The notes: a model not told the origin generated them from the letters alone. 64,000 nt of DNA from Ophiura sarsii (GCA_035610835.1 CM069455.1:2627805-2691804); one strand, 5' to 3'. Counted from the first letter of the stretch, positions 1 through 11,077 are shown. Made by a program: numbers and translations.

Positions 1-350
1 CACTGTTGCATCATATTACTAATCTACCCCCAGACACTGATCTACCCAAGTTACTGATCTGCAATTTGTAGGTATGTAGGCTGGGACACAGTCTGCTTAT
101 TATACCTGTATCCAGTTAGCAAAATTGTTCTGTGTCAGGAAATAAAAGTACAGCAGTTTCAACTTTAGTAGTTTACATGTAGCATAAAGGGTAGTGATCA
201 GCCTGGAACCAAGGCTACTTACGGGCCTGCGTCCGTAGACATCTGTAGCTCAAATGCTCGCTCAACCAATTAACGTTAACACTTATAATGCTCGGGTACA
301 GACCCGTAACTACGACCCCCCCCCCCCCCCCCAATCTGAAAAAGTCCGTT

Positions 351-505
351 TTTTGTACCAATGTACCTTTTTCTTGTACCAATGTACCTTTTTTTGTACC
401 AATGTACCTTTTTTTTGTACCAATGTACCTTTTTTGTACCAATGTACCTTTTTTGGTACCAATCTAATGTACCTTTTTTGGTACTAATGTACCTTTTCTT
501 TGTAA
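351..505. repeat. Minisatellite, unit about 20 bp (GTACCAATGTACCTTTTT)
   Basis: Seven to eight head-to-tail copies of a short unit, varying mainly in the length of the T run. The array lies between long C runs near 317-332 and 511-533. Open frames across it are repeat artefacts that read as YQCTFF-type peptides. No gene is seen in the first 1.4 kb. Confidence 0.85.
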
Positions 506-699
506 AAACGCCCCCCCCCCCCCCCTCCCCCCACCCACCCACCCAATCTCCCAATTTCCCGAAAAACGGCCCATTTCCCATTGTGTAAGGCGTTTTTTTC
601 GGGCCGTTTTGGACTAAAACATGTCCTAACCAACCCCCCCCCCCCCCCCCCCCCTTCAAAATATGGGTATTTATGTGTCAAACTGATGTCATAATCAGA

Positions 700-1405
700 T
701 TCCACGTTCTATTTACTTTCTATAAATGTATACTTTTATATACTTTTATTAAATATTTTCAAACTTAGAAGCAAACAACAAGGATCGAAAGGGCAAGGGT
801 TGATAATTCCCTTAAATTATGCATTGTTTTAGACACTTTCGTTTGAATTATTGATTACTATTATTTATTAATTTTTAGCTTTCACTTTGAGTTATCTTGT
901 CTGAAAATTTGTCAAATTCCTTCAAAATTGAACTTTTTCTAGAAAACGTCGTTTTAGTAAAGATTGACATTTAGAACTAAATGTTTACAAAATAAATGGG
1001 GCGTATGACTTAAAAGGCGAGTATACTGTATGAACAGGTAATAAACATCAAATTAAACGATCAGATTAAATTTGCATTGTCAAAATGTGAAGACATTTAT
1101 ACATTGTTTTGCGCTCTTTTGCTTCTTGCGTATGCACCACGGATAATAAGCAGCGCGTGAATTATTACGCACGGGAACATTCAGCGCGCGGCGCAATGAT
1201 CGGACAGCTGGTGCAGCATTTGAAAAGGCTAGAACTTCGCTCAAGTTCCCGCCAAATGACCATTTGCCTTCTCCTGACTCAAACTTACCAAAACAACAAT
1301 TTTAAATCACCTAAAAGAATGAAGTATTTAAATCATACAGAAATGCGAAATTCAGTATTTGAAATAAATGCTGGGTTATAGTATACAAATATTGACTGTA
1401 TCGGT
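700..1405. other. AT-rich stretch without a recognisable gene
   Basis: No coding, RNA or repeat signal found. The short open frame at 1109-1381 has no recognisable domain. Confidence 0.5.
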
Positions 1406-1406
1406 G

Positions 1407-1465
1407 ATCTCAAAACCCGACTATGCCCCTCGGCTCCGCCTCGGGGCATAGTCTGGTTTTGAGAT
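1407..1465. repeat. Strong hairpin, 23-bp arms
   Basis: Arm 1407-1429 is complementary to 1443-1465 with one mismatch. The arms contain ACTATGCCCC and GGGGCATAGT, and the 13-base GC-rich loop can pair further. Stems of this type are often tiny MITEs or transposon ends. No target duplication was identified. Confidence 0.75.
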
Positions 1466-1540
1466 AACCTTGGGCCTATAATTTGACCATGACCCGAATG
1501 AAATAAGTCAATATTTGATTTTATTAAAAACAGTTTGGGT

Positions 1541-1672
1541 TAAATCATGCCATTAACCATGTAAACGGAAGGTTCGACTGAGAGATGGGACCTGGTAATA
1601 TCCAAACTATTACAAACATATTTAGAAGAGTTTAATGAGATGATATACAATTAGGTAATCACTTAATGATAT
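1541..1672 (+). repeat. Left copy of a direct repeat flanking the palindrome
   Basis: Begins TAAATCATGCCATTAA and runs about 130 bp. It reappears at 2409-2528 in the same orientation with scattered substitutions and small indels (shared blocks include GAGAGATGGGACCTGGTA and AATGAGATGATATA). The two copies bracket the palindrome at 1760-2406. Confidence 0.8.
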
Positions 1673-1759
1673 TATAGCAGCTTTTATCGTCTGCTGAGGT
1701 TTATAACTGTCGTTGTGATAATGACTTTCGGCGATATTAAAACAGTTATGGTTAGTTAA

Positions 1760-2406
1760 GGGGGCGGTCTATGTTATTTTCACCAATTTTGGAAACAGAT
1801 TTTCTCAATGTTACCATGGGTTTACCCCTTAGAGTCATATATCAAATTGAAGCTTAGGTAACAGCGTTTCAAAAACTACGCGTTATTTTGGTCTGGTTGC
1901 TATGGTAACCAGACAAGGCCTCTGATTGGCTAAACACTGGTACAAAGATATCTAGAAAACTAAATGTTGCATGTTCACCATACTTTGGTAGATGGTGTAT
2001 GGGAACAATGCGCACAAATTAATGAAGCCGGATTTTTTATACGGTTGCCATGGTAACCAGGAACCGACCAAATTACCTGATTGATCGGTTCCTGGTTACC
2101 ATGGCAACCGTATAAAAAATCCGGCTTCATTAATTTGTGCGCATTGTTCCCATACACCATCTACCAAAGTATGGTGAACATGCAACATTTAGTTTTCTAG
2201 ATATCTTTGTACCAGTGTTTAGCCAATCAGAGGCCTTGTCTGGTTACCATAGCAACCAGATCAAAATAACGCGTAGTTTTTGAAACGCTGTTACCTAAGC
2301 TTCAATTTGATATATGACTCTAAGGGGTAAACCCATGGTAACATTGAGAAAATTTGTTTCCAAAATTGGTGAAAATAACATAGACCCCCCCCCCCCCCCC
2401 CCCCCC
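1760..2406. mobile_element. Near-perfect 647-bp palindromic element flanked by TTAA
   Basis: The left arm (1760-2067) is the reverse complement of the right arm (2084-2406) with very few differences, around a 16-base centre near 2076. The ends are GGGGGCGGTCTATG and the inverse with an expanded C run. TTAA stands immediately outside both ends (1756-1759 and 2407-2410), the target preferred by piggyBac-type transposases. It has no coding capacity; the open frame across the centre reflects the palindrome. Best called a foldback MITE. The high arm identity suggests a young insertion or gene conversion between arms. Confidence 0.8.
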
Positions 2407-2408
2407 TT

Positions 2409-2528
2409 AAATCATGCCATTAAAAGAAGGGTTGACTGAGAGATGGGACCTGGTAAATTAAAACTATCACAAACAAGTTTAAAAGGGTTTTAATGAGATG
2501 ATATAAAATCAGGTAATTATTTAATGAT
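2409..2528 (+). repeat. Right copy of the direct repeat flanking the palindrome
   Basis: Partner of 1541-1672 (about 120 bp, same orientation). Further downstream matches (AATATTAAAACTG near 2692) suggest that the duplicated block was originally longer. Confidence 0.75.
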
Positions 2529-3307
2529 CATGATGATGGTGAGGCTGCAGATGATACTTTATAAAAGGTACTTTGCAGCACTATAACTAACGTGATCAAT
2601 ATCATTATCACCATGGAAACCATTTGTATTATATTCACAGAACCTTTCTTTTTTCCATTTGTGGGCCTTGGATAAGAGTAGAAACACCGATAATATTAAA
2701 ACTGCCTTAGAGTGTTATTTAAACTATCTCAACTATCTGACATATCCGATAGATATCTGGATCCGATCATAGTTTCAAAGTCCTATCTCTTAGGGAATTT
2801 TATTAGGATTATTATAAAACTAGTATGACAAAATTTGACAAAATATATTTACTTGTATACTTACTTGCTTGGTATACTTGGTTGGTTAGTCCTCTTTTCC
2901 AATGGGAAGGAGTCTCAATCTGTTCATGAAGGAGGCCACAGTAGGTGCAGAAACCAGATTTTCAGGCAATTTATTCCAGGTGTTAACTACTCTATTTGAG
3001 TAGAAATGACCTGCCAACTGAGTTCTGCTACGCCTGACAAATAGTTTGTCTAAATGTCCTCTGAGATCTCTGTGGGGGAGTGAGAAGTATTTTTCGGCTG
3101 GTGTCTTATAGAGTCCGTGACTCCTCCTCTCCTGTAGAGATTCAATTGGCGATGTCTTGATGTTTGCATAGGCGTAGGCATCTTTTCTGCACCTTTTCTA
3201 ATATCTTTATATTTTCTTTGGATCTGGGGCTCCACACAGTTGATGCATATTCCAGTGCTGGGCGGACGAGTGAAGTGTAGAGGGTTTTGACTTTCTTCTC
3301 ATCCAGG

Positions 3308-3916
3308 CACTAATAAAACTCTATTGTACATTTCACGGACATAAATTATGCTAATGAGCTCATTAAATGACGTCACTCGCATCATCGGGTTTTCCCGATG
3401 ATTGAAATACGTTGATTGAAATTCTAGGTCGAGTAAAATGATGTTATTATTTGTTGTCTGTGAGCTTTTCTGATTTTTTTCCCGTATTGGAATATTTTTT
3501 TATTGAAAATAGACAGTTCAAAGTAAACGTTGGTTCCAAGTTCAACTGACAGCACATGTATTAAAGGCGACAGCAACGGCAATATGCAAGCACCATTTGA
3601 GAAAAAACGATGCCCGACTTTGCAAGAAAGTGTACGGAGAAGTGTACGGGTGAACATGACAAACCAAAACAGCCTAGTATCTAATCACCTCCGTGGCGCA
3701 ATTGGTTAGCGCGTTCGGCTGTTAACCAAAAGGTTGGTGGTTCGAGTCCAGCCGGGGGCGTTGTTACTTTTTGCATTTAATGCAGATTGACAAACAAATC
3801 ACAGTAAAAATATAATATTGACAAAATCACAGACCACTTACACAAAAATCGCATCTGCGCATGCTCCTGTCGTGATCGAAATCTACCACACAAGCAATGG
3901 GCGAGTTTTATAAGTG
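3308..3916. mobile_element. 609-bp insertion in the LINE, CACT... TIRs, 5-bp TSD
   Basis: CCAGG occurs immediately outside both ends (3303-3307 and 3917-3921). Removing the insert and one CCAGG restores the LINE frame exactly (FTGL followed by DEKK), so the boundaries are well supported. The termini are inverted: CACTAATAAAACTC at the left and the inverse of CACTTATAAAACTC at the right. A GC-rich 5-bp duplication with CAC-starting ends is the pattern of Transib/RAG-type transposition; CACTA elements usually give 2-3 bp. No transposase is present. The insert carries the tRNA-Asn-like gene at 3687-3760. Confidence 0.75.
3687..3760 (+). tRNA. tRNA-Asn (anticodon GTT)-like gene, probably a pseudogene
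   Basis: A 74-nt cloverleaf fits: D arm GCGC/GCGC, anticodon loop CTGTTAA with GTT at 3721-3723, and T loop TTCGAGT. Both internal promoter boxes look intact (TGGCGCAATTGG and GGTTCGAGTCC). There is one mismatch in each of three stems: A-C at the top of the acceptor, C-A in the anticodon stem and G-G in the T stem. An intact eukaryotic tRNA-Asn would normally pair here, so this is more likely a decayed copy or a tRNA-derived SINE head than a working gene. No clean T4 run directly follows. Confidence 0.6.
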
Positions 3917-4071
3917 CCAGGCCTGTGAAGCAGCGGCGAAACATGGCAATCTTCCGGTGGGCTTTTTTGACAATATCTTAGATGTGTCTTGTTGGGGTAT
4001 GGGTATTACTTACAGTGATACCCAAGTCTTTTTGGTTGTCCACTTCCTGCAGGTATACTCCATTTAGGGTG

Positions 4072-4288
4072 TTATGATGATGTGCCGTGGTACATAGGTA
4101 GTACAATTGAAGAGCTTCAAACGTACGTTATTTTTTTGTTAAAATTCAATTTGGCGTACTAATTAAAATGTTTAAACAATTTTTAAAATATGGCCTAATC
4201 AATTATGCAAATGGAAATTAGCCAAAGGCTATATACGTTTGAAACTCTTCACGTGTAATACCCATGTACCAAGTCACATCATCATAGC
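4072..4288. mobile_element. MITE, about 55-bp terminal inverted repeats
   Basis: The left end contains ATGATGATGTG, GTGGTACATAGG and GAAGAG-TTCAAACGTA blocks. These return inverted at the right end as TACGTTTGAAACTCTTC, CCCATGTACC and CACATCATCAT. It abuts the 5' break of the LINE fragment, so it may have inserted into the LINE. No transposase. Confidence 0.65.
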
Positions 4289-4289
4289 T

Positions 4290-5317
4290 CATCTCATCTA
4301 TTCACAAACTTTACTTTACATATTTCATGCATACATAATTAAACATTATTAGGAAATTACCTGGCAACTGGAATTGAAAAATAATAAATTAAAAAAAAGA
4401 AAGTTGTTGCCAAAGATTTTGGTTTTATGCCCGTTTGACCTAACATATCTTTGCAACCGAATGTCCGATTGAAATTTAACAAAATCAGTTCCAGAATCTT
4501 CAGACCAAGGGCTAAAACATATTTGTTTTAAAGGAAATCTAAATTTTTGACTCAGCCAATAGAGCCACCTTAATACAAAGCAGTTAAGTGTTCTCCTTTT
4601 AAAGTTATAAGCTCTCCAGTTTTTGGACCTAGTGTTTTGGGAAACGTTGTATTGATGAACAATGTGGTTTCCGCAAAATTTCTTGTGCTGCCTTGAATAA
4701 CTAATTGATCAACCGTTGGATGTTCAGAACATTGTTTGCTGGGATTGGGCCACTTAAAAACTAACAATTCGATTCTCGCCCAACCACTCACTTTCTCGCA
4801 TTATTTTCAAAAATAATTGAGTTTTTGATACTAAAATTGATAGGTCTAATTATGTATTAATCAACTGCAGTCAATTTCAAGTGTTTTTATAGAACTCAAA
4901 AAGGTAATTCCGGCCCTTGGTGCAATGTCAAATTTAATCTTAAAACACCATAAGTCGAACCAGTACGACATTCCACCGTTTGTTAAAAACATTCGTTTTT
5001 ATAACTTCATTTGCAAACAAGAAAAACGATATGAGTCAACTACGTTCTTTTTTCGTTTCTTAAACACTTGTATGGTAAGTAAGCAAGAGAAAAACCTAGA
5101 TGTTAAGAGTTAGTTTTTATAACTTTATTTTCAAAGCAAGAAAAACAAAAAGATTACTGCATTCGTTTTTCTTTTAATTCGATCAAGAACAAAATAACAA
5201 ACACTATACAAATTGTTTTGGGACTTTAATACAATCAGGCGTTTTTCTCAACCCATTTTCAATCAAGTAAAACGAAAAAGGTAATTTAAACTTTGTTTTT
5301 CATATTTAATTTGCATC
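4290..5317. other. AT-rich stretch without a recognisable gene
   Basis: No gene seen. From about 4960 there are loosely repeated CGTTTTTC and CAAGAAAAACG blocks, too diverged to give a clear unit. Confidence 0.4.
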
Positions 5318-6361
5318 TACGAGGGTCATTCAATAAGTTCCACCTCCTCCCTCATAACATCGCTAATATCAATGTCAACCTCATGACATTTGTCATGATT
5401 ATTGCTCCGAATCATAGCTGCTACAAATATGTAGTAAATGATAATTGATATCTGTTTTACTTTTGTTATGACGCGGTCAAAGCCAGAGAGAGATTTAGGA
5501 CAACGGACACAGAAAATTACCTTAAAAATATACACATAATTTTGGGTGTTTTTCGTATTGTATGGTTATAGATATAAGAGCATGATTTAAATACTGAAAA
5601 TGGAAATGAATGAATATATTACAGTATAATGTAATAGATAAGATTGGAAATAATATTAACTCTTGTAGGCTTGCAAATAGTGTACTATCACTATGACTTT
5701 GGCATACCAGAATACTGCCATCAGTCACATTTTCGCTGTTACAACTTAAGCCACAATGATGCCTCGTATGTTAAATCTTTACCATAATAGTCACTTTATG
5801 AGTTTTACTTATGTGCAACCTTCAGAATAGTCAAACAGGTAGTCAATGATAGAAAATGATCGCTTTGACAGACTTTAAATTCCTGAATTTAGTTCGATAT
5901 ATTGAAGATCGCTTAGTTATCATGAAAGTCAAATATGACTTTTACAGGGTTCTCTAGGGGAGGGGTAAACTGAATGATTGTCCTGACCTGGATCTGGCTA
6001 ATCAGAGGGCATATTTTTTCCAAACCAATCAGTCAACTTTATTGTTTACAGTCTGTTAAAGAGATATCTGACATTTAGAACGGTTGTAATTGACCGATAG
6101 GTATGTTTTGCCATTTACAATAGGCCAATGGAAAATCACTTCGGCGATATTTTGCTGTTTTTCATCCGTTTCCGTCACACTAAATCGATATTTGGTTCTC
6201 ACTCAATTTCCGGAAAAGTACAACCAGTACTCAGATCAATTTACATTGGATTTGTAGCTGAGGTTCCAAGCTACAATCGTGTGACTGATATTTGATAAGA
6301 CTGGCTCATATGGTAATAAAGTTAGGAGGTAGGAGGTAGAACTTATTGAATGACCCTCGTA
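5318..6361. mobile_element. Mariner/Tc1-type MITE, 1044 bp including TA
   Basis: The ends are TACGAGGGTCATTCAATAAG (from 5318) and the inverse ending at 6361, with TIRs of at least 30 bp (the left continues TTCCACCTCC, the right TTCTACCTCC). The outermost TA matches a Tc1/mariner target. CGAGGGTCATTCAATAAGT-like termini are well known in mariner families. No transposase frame is evident inside; the two short minus-strand open frames (5326-5535, 5522-5728) match nothing I recognise, so it is treated as non-autonomous. Confidence 0.8.
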
Positions 6362-6748
6362 GGTAAATCAGAACAGTATATATGTGTGGTCATTTTTCTT
6401 TTTTCCGACTCTAATCTCTCAAAGGTTCATAATGAAAACAATTTATTTGATTTTTTTTGTTATTGTAACATTCAAAATATCAACCTTATTCGTTTTTCTT
6501 CTCTCCAGCAAAAGTGGAAAAATCAGTCAACAAAAAGTTGATATATTCGTTTTTCTTAGTACGTAGGCTACAATCGTTTTTCGTTCTACAATAATCTTTT
6601 TTAATTTTTATTACTTGTTCATACAGTATACACGCCTTCTATTATGACATGTTATTAGACTCAATGTATTAATACTGCGCATGCGTGATAGGCGCTAGAT
6701 CTGGCGATCTATTAATACATTATAATATAGGATATGAATCCTGTAACA

Positions 6749-6790
6749 ATAGGTACTATTTCTCCGAACCATACACCAAACGCGCAAGGA
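6749..6790 (+). repeat. 42-bp dispersed repeat, copy 1
   Basis: Identical over 42 bp to 7550-7591 (starts ATAGGTACTATTTCTCC, ends AACGCGCAAGGA). A similar tail (TAGTGCCCCC) follows both copies after a small gap. The rest of 6362-7685 holds no recognisable gene. Confidence 0.8.
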
Positions 6791-7549
6791 TTTAGTATAG
6801 TGCCCCCTTAGAAGCAAAACTTTTTTTGAGTTTTCATTCTTTTTTCTACATATTTCGAAAGAACAAGTATTTCTAAGATAAACTGCCAAAGCATACCTCT
6901 CTGTGATCTGTGGTTCTCAAATAAGAGTATTTTTCTGAAAAATGATGATGTCCCAAATGTTCATAAATTGTGTATAAAAGCAAGAAATCACCCAATCCGG
7001 CACCATCTGGTCCGGCACCATCTGGGCTGACATCGATTTTGGCGAACTATAGTGTATGCATTATCAATTGTTTCGTGAATAATGTAATACAAACTAACTT
7101 AACATTTAATAAACATTTGATTATAATTTTACATACAGACAAAGTCCGACACAAATTCACTATTCTCTAGTTTTCAGTAATGGTAGCTCTAAGTAGAGCT
7201 GTTTGGGTTTAAAAGGGACTGTTTGAGAGATATTTCATGTGATCTTTTATTTCGCATGAATGTATTAGATATGTGTTGAATTTTATTTTAAACTTGATTT
7301 TTCTTGACCCATCTAGATGAAATTTTTCGCTACGGGTACCTAAACAGCGCCCTCACCATTTTAAACCGATATTATCGCTTCCTCACCGGTTCCGGCAACG
7401 ATATCCTTTCGCAGCCTTGGCACCCGTGCGTATTCGATTCCGACGATTTTTGACCACATTAGCAATGCTGAGGTTCTATTCTATCTTTTTCATAAAAAAT
7501 AAGCAAGATTTACTCTATTTGCTTCCCCTGGGACGATGATCAAATTGAT

Positions 7550-7591
7550 ATAGGTACTATTTCTCCGAACCATACACCAAACGCGCAAGGA
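7550..7591 (+). repeat. 42-bp dispersed repeat, copy 2
   Basis: Second identical copy of the block at 6749-6790. Confidence 0.8.
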
Positions 7592-7685
7592 GTGTAGTGC
7601 CCCCATCAGCTCGAGTTTATGGTATTGACAGCCGGTATTCCTTTTAGACATTGGCGATCTTAAGAAAGTGGTCGAAATTTCGTGT

Positions 7686-7888
7686 TCGTATCGCGACCCG
7701 AAATTTCGCGTAAGATATTTATACCGCGAAATCACGGGCCGCGATACGAACACGCGTCGCGAGATTTCGTATCACGACCCGAAATCTCGTATCGCGGCCC
7801 GAAATCTCGTGTCGCGTGTGTGTTCGTATCGCGGCCCGAGATATCGCGGTATAAATCTCTTACGCGAAATTTCGGGGTCGCGATACGA
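7686..7888. repeat. Inverted CpG-rich minisatellite
   Basis: Built from short units such as CGCGACCCGAAATTTCGCG and TATCGCGGCCCGAAATCTCG. The whole block is an inverted repeat folding near 7787, with arms of about 100 bp. Units continue to 7927, followed by the shared 24-bp tail at 7928-7951. All six frames stay open and read as YRGPKSR-type peptides; this is an artefact of the repeat. Confidence 0.8.
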
Positions 7889-7927
7889 GATTTCGGGCCG
7901 CGATACGCGAGACGAAGGCGCGGCACG

Positions 7928-7951
7928 AAATGATACCAATAAAGCTTCGTA
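7928..7951 (+). repeat. Shared 24-bp tail, copy 1
   Basis: AAATGATACCAATAAAGC followed by TTCGTA, identical to 42708-42731. In both places it closes a minisatellite of different sequence. Confidence 0.8.
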
Positions 7952-7968
7952 CTATCTAGTGGGTAAAG

Positions 7969-8047
7969 TCGTGGTCGCGTGACACATGATATCCGATTGT
8001 ATACGGCTTGTATGAAAAGCGGTATCGGATATGTTGCGCGACCACGA
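7969..8047. repeat. Imperfect stem-loop
   Basis: GTGGTCGCG and ATATCCGAT at the left return as ATCGGATAT and CGCGACCAC at the right. It lies directly after the 24-bp tail and may be part of the same element. Confidence 0.5.
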
Positions 8048-8049
8048 GT

Positions 8050-9387
8050 GCTAGTAGCCTAGTAAATGTAATTTTCATGATTTTGAAGGTAAAGCAATCA
8101 CAACAACAACAAAAAACCTCCTAGAGAATGTTATTAACATTATAATAAATCTAGAACGACAAAATATTTTTAGTTAAAAAACCCGTGTTTTTATAATTTT
8201 TACAGTGGTGAATTTCATGTTCATGGTTGGATTCATGGAACCCCTTTCTTCAAGAAAATGTATACTTTTATATAGATTAAATGAATAATGAAGGAGTTGC
8301 AACAGTTTTACGGAGGCTATGCTCTCCCCTTATTATAAACATGTTTTAATTTAAATAATAAATAATAAATAAATCAATGTATTAAATAAATAATTAATAC
8401 AATTAATAACAAAATAAATTTATTTAAATAACTTAAGTAATTCATTATTTAAATAAGTAAAACAATAATAATGTGATAATAATTATCGAAAATACTCTAA
8501 AAGGGGCTTGAACCAGTGACACTGCTAGAATGGAACCCAGCAAAGGGCCTTCCCTTCATTTTATTTGGCAAACTTCCAGTCACAATTTAAAAAAAACCTT
8601 TCAGAAGTTTAAACCTTTCCTAATCCGATAGCTTTGCATATATTATTGTATCAGAAGCATTTGTGGAGGATACCCGAGAGGATACCATTCTGTATGCCAA
8701 ATAGCGGCTAAAAACGCTGTTAAACATGTGGAATTTATAGGTCCGTTATCCAATAAAAAAAATAAAAAGCCCCTCCCCCTCCTCCTATTTTTTCAAGCAC
8801 CCGGACGAGAAACATGTTTTTATTTTACTTGGCCTTTTCCTGATTAAAAAATCTTTATTGCGTATTAACAAGTCACAGTTCATAATTGAATTTACTTATT
8901 GACAGATTAGGAACTGATAAGGCATGCTCCCGTCTTGTGTTTACGCAGTTATTATGGTTTATTTGCGCACGAGTTGTGATTTCCTGTAGCTGAAGAATGT
9001 AATGTTTACTTTCATGATTATGGTTATACGATGTTCGTTTGTTGAGTGACATTTGGCTACTCATCAAATGTATTGGGCCCCTGTGTCGACGATATAGGCA
9101 CAAGGTTTGCCGCGTGCGAATTTGAGAAGCAAATACAGCTGCTGCTGCTGCACAACCCCGTGCATAAATACTTACCCAACATATCACTATGCTGCCGCAC
9201 AACATGCATGACCCCGGTGGTGCCCACCTTTGGATTTGATTCATGTCTGCCAAGTGTGTGGGGGGGGGGGGGGGCGAATTCGGCAAAGTGCACCGTTTTA
9301 CCAAAATGTGGGGCTAAAGTCTGTAATGCCCTACACACCAATACCATCAGAGCGACCAGAGCGATCTCCTCATGTCGTACATGAATT
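8050..9387. other. No recognisable gene; AT-rich block and a G run
   Basis: 8330-8480 is built of AATAAATAATAA-type sequence. A run of 14 G lies near 9261-9274. The overlapping open frames around 8873-9384 on both strands have no recognisable domain and are judged non-coding. Confidence 0.4.
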
Positions 9388-9555
9388 GTCGTTAAAAACT
9401 ATAGCGGGCGGTGTCACTCTTCGAGTTTAAATAAATAGCGACCTCAAGCGAACTCAAGACTCAAGAGACCTAATGTCGTTAAAACTATAGAGGGCGGTGT
9501 CACGTTTAACGTTTAAATAAATAGCGACCTCAAGCGAACTCAGGAGACCTTAAGA
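9388..9555 (+). repeat. Tandem duplication, unit about 87 bp, two copies
   Basis: Copy 1 starts GTCGTTAAAAACTATAG at 9388 and copy 2 starts GTCGTTAAAACTATAG at 9475. Both contain TTTAAATAAATAGCGACC and TCAAGCGAACTCA. Confidence 0.8.
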
Positions 9556-9563
9556 TGAGCGGT

Positions 9564-9755
9564 CACCGCGTCCATGTCTTTTATATATCAGCAAAATTCT
9601 CACCGCGTCCACGTCTTTTCATAATTCTGGCGAAATTAGGGCGGGCTTCAAAAGTGAAGGGGACAGCGGCCACCACGTCCATGTCTTTTCATATATCAGC
9701 AAAATTCACACCGCGTCCACGTCTTTTCATAACCCTGGCGAAATCTCACTGCGTC
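9564..9755 (+). repeat. Tandem duplication, unit about 106 bp, two copies
   Basis: Each copy holds CGTCCATGTCTTTT, ATATATCAGCAAAATTC and CCGCGTCCACGTCTTTTC, in the same order. Confidence 0.75.
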
Positions 9756-10179
9756 CACCGCGACTGCGTCTATTTTCAAACCTAGTACTTGACATTTTGC
9801 ACTATCAAAAACAGACGAAAAGAACACCCTCCACACCAACTATTTTTCATATACATGTACTTAGATTAAAGTATACCCACATTTTTGGCCAAAACATTCT
9901 GGCCAAAACATTGTTGTACACGGATGAAACAAACTATAGAGGGCGGGCTTTATAGAGGGCGGGCTTCAATCTATAAATGCGAAATAAGGGGACAGTTTTA
10001 AGGTTATGGGGACGTAGGCCTACAAGTCCACGTAGTAAAAATAAAATAGTGTGTGCGTTTCTTAAAAAGCATGCCATCAGATCTTAAGGCAAAATGCATA
10101 GATTTGGTTGAAACCAGATTTTTATTTATTGGATTGTACAACACAATGCACAAGACCGGAGCGCAAAATTGATATCAAT

Positions 10180-10780
10180 TTGTTCAGCATGGCATTTTGT
10201 AAATCTTGCCAAAGAACAAGACTATCGAAAAATCCGTTTTTGAATTCAAAATCATTCAAGTTTGATATGATATTTTTAACATGAAATTTTGAATAATCTA
10301 GGCTAATAACATGACAATCGAAAATCCGCTTGTGAATATTATGACTATCGAAAAATCCGTTTTGGAATTCAAAATCAATATTTTTTTGTTTTGAGCAATA
10401 GCGTGTCGCGCGAGACTTGTTATAGTTGCGTGTTTCCTTTTAGAGGACAATTTTGTTAACATTTGTTTAGTTGCGTGTTTCCTTTTAGAGGACAATTTTG
10501 TTAAAATTACTCAAGTTTGATATAACTTTTTTTCAACTTGAAATTTTGAATAAGCTAGCGAAATTACATGATAATCGAAAAATCCGCTTGTGAAGTATTA
10601 TGGTTTTACGGAGAGCGCATCTTTTCTAAAACTACTATTTTCTGTTTTTATCAATAACGTTTTCTTGTGAGAATTACTTAGTTGTGTGCTTGTTTATAGA
10701 GGAAAAATTTCTTCAAAATCATTCAAATTTGATATCATTGTTTTGAGCATGAAGAGGACAATTTTGTTCAAAATCTTTCA
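10180..10780 (+). repeat. Diverged tandem repeats with an inner 45-bp exact duplication
   Basis: Blocks such as CTATCGAAAAATCCG, TTCAAGTTTGATAT and GAAATTTTGAATAA recur three times in similar order. Within it, TAGTTGCGTGTTTCCTTTT starts two adjacent 45-bp copies (10423-10467, 10468-10505). 9756-10180 shows nothing further. Confidence 0.65.
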
Positions 10781-11077
10781 AAATTTGCATTTCTATTCAG
10801 CGTGACATCTTTCGTTATTTATTGGGGGCGAAGTCACTCTTATAGCATCAGATTGCAAAAAATTACACATTTTGGTCTTTCTAGACATAAGTGGGGGCCG
10901 CCATGTTTGTAGTCTTTGTAAATTACATGCACCTATGCAGTTTATTTTAACAGTACTGCAGTCTGTGATAGAGTCAAAGCTATATTTGTTTAGCCTTGAT
11001 GATTCAATCAGAGAGATGTTATTAGACTCCCAACAGAGAGACATAATAGCTTATCTTGTTTGACTAAGGAGAAATCT

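Larger units (their letters stand above)
2860..4071 (-). pseudogene. CR1/L2-like non-LTR retrotransposon, RT C-terminal tail, interrupted
   Basis: On the minus strand, 4071-3917 encodes the segment containing VDNQKDLGIT, KKAHRKIAMFRRCFTGL. After removal of the insertion at 3308-3916 it reads straight on in frame as DEKKVKTLYTSLVRPALEY, followed in frame-shifted pieces by the usual tail with RRSRTQLAGHFYSNRVV and NTWNKLP. These are the post-catalytic thumb/connection motifs of CR1, L2 and related LINEs. In-frame stops and frameshifts make it dead. It is 5'-truncated at or near the MITE that begins at 4072. The 3' end runs into AAGTA-type repeats near 2860-2880. Only about 200 codons of the family's roughly 900-codon ORF2 remain. 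Confidence 0.8.

Noticed and set aside
8873..9430. Cluster of frames on both strands (66-143 codons)
   Set aside because: They overlap each other, cross a G run and show no family resemblance.
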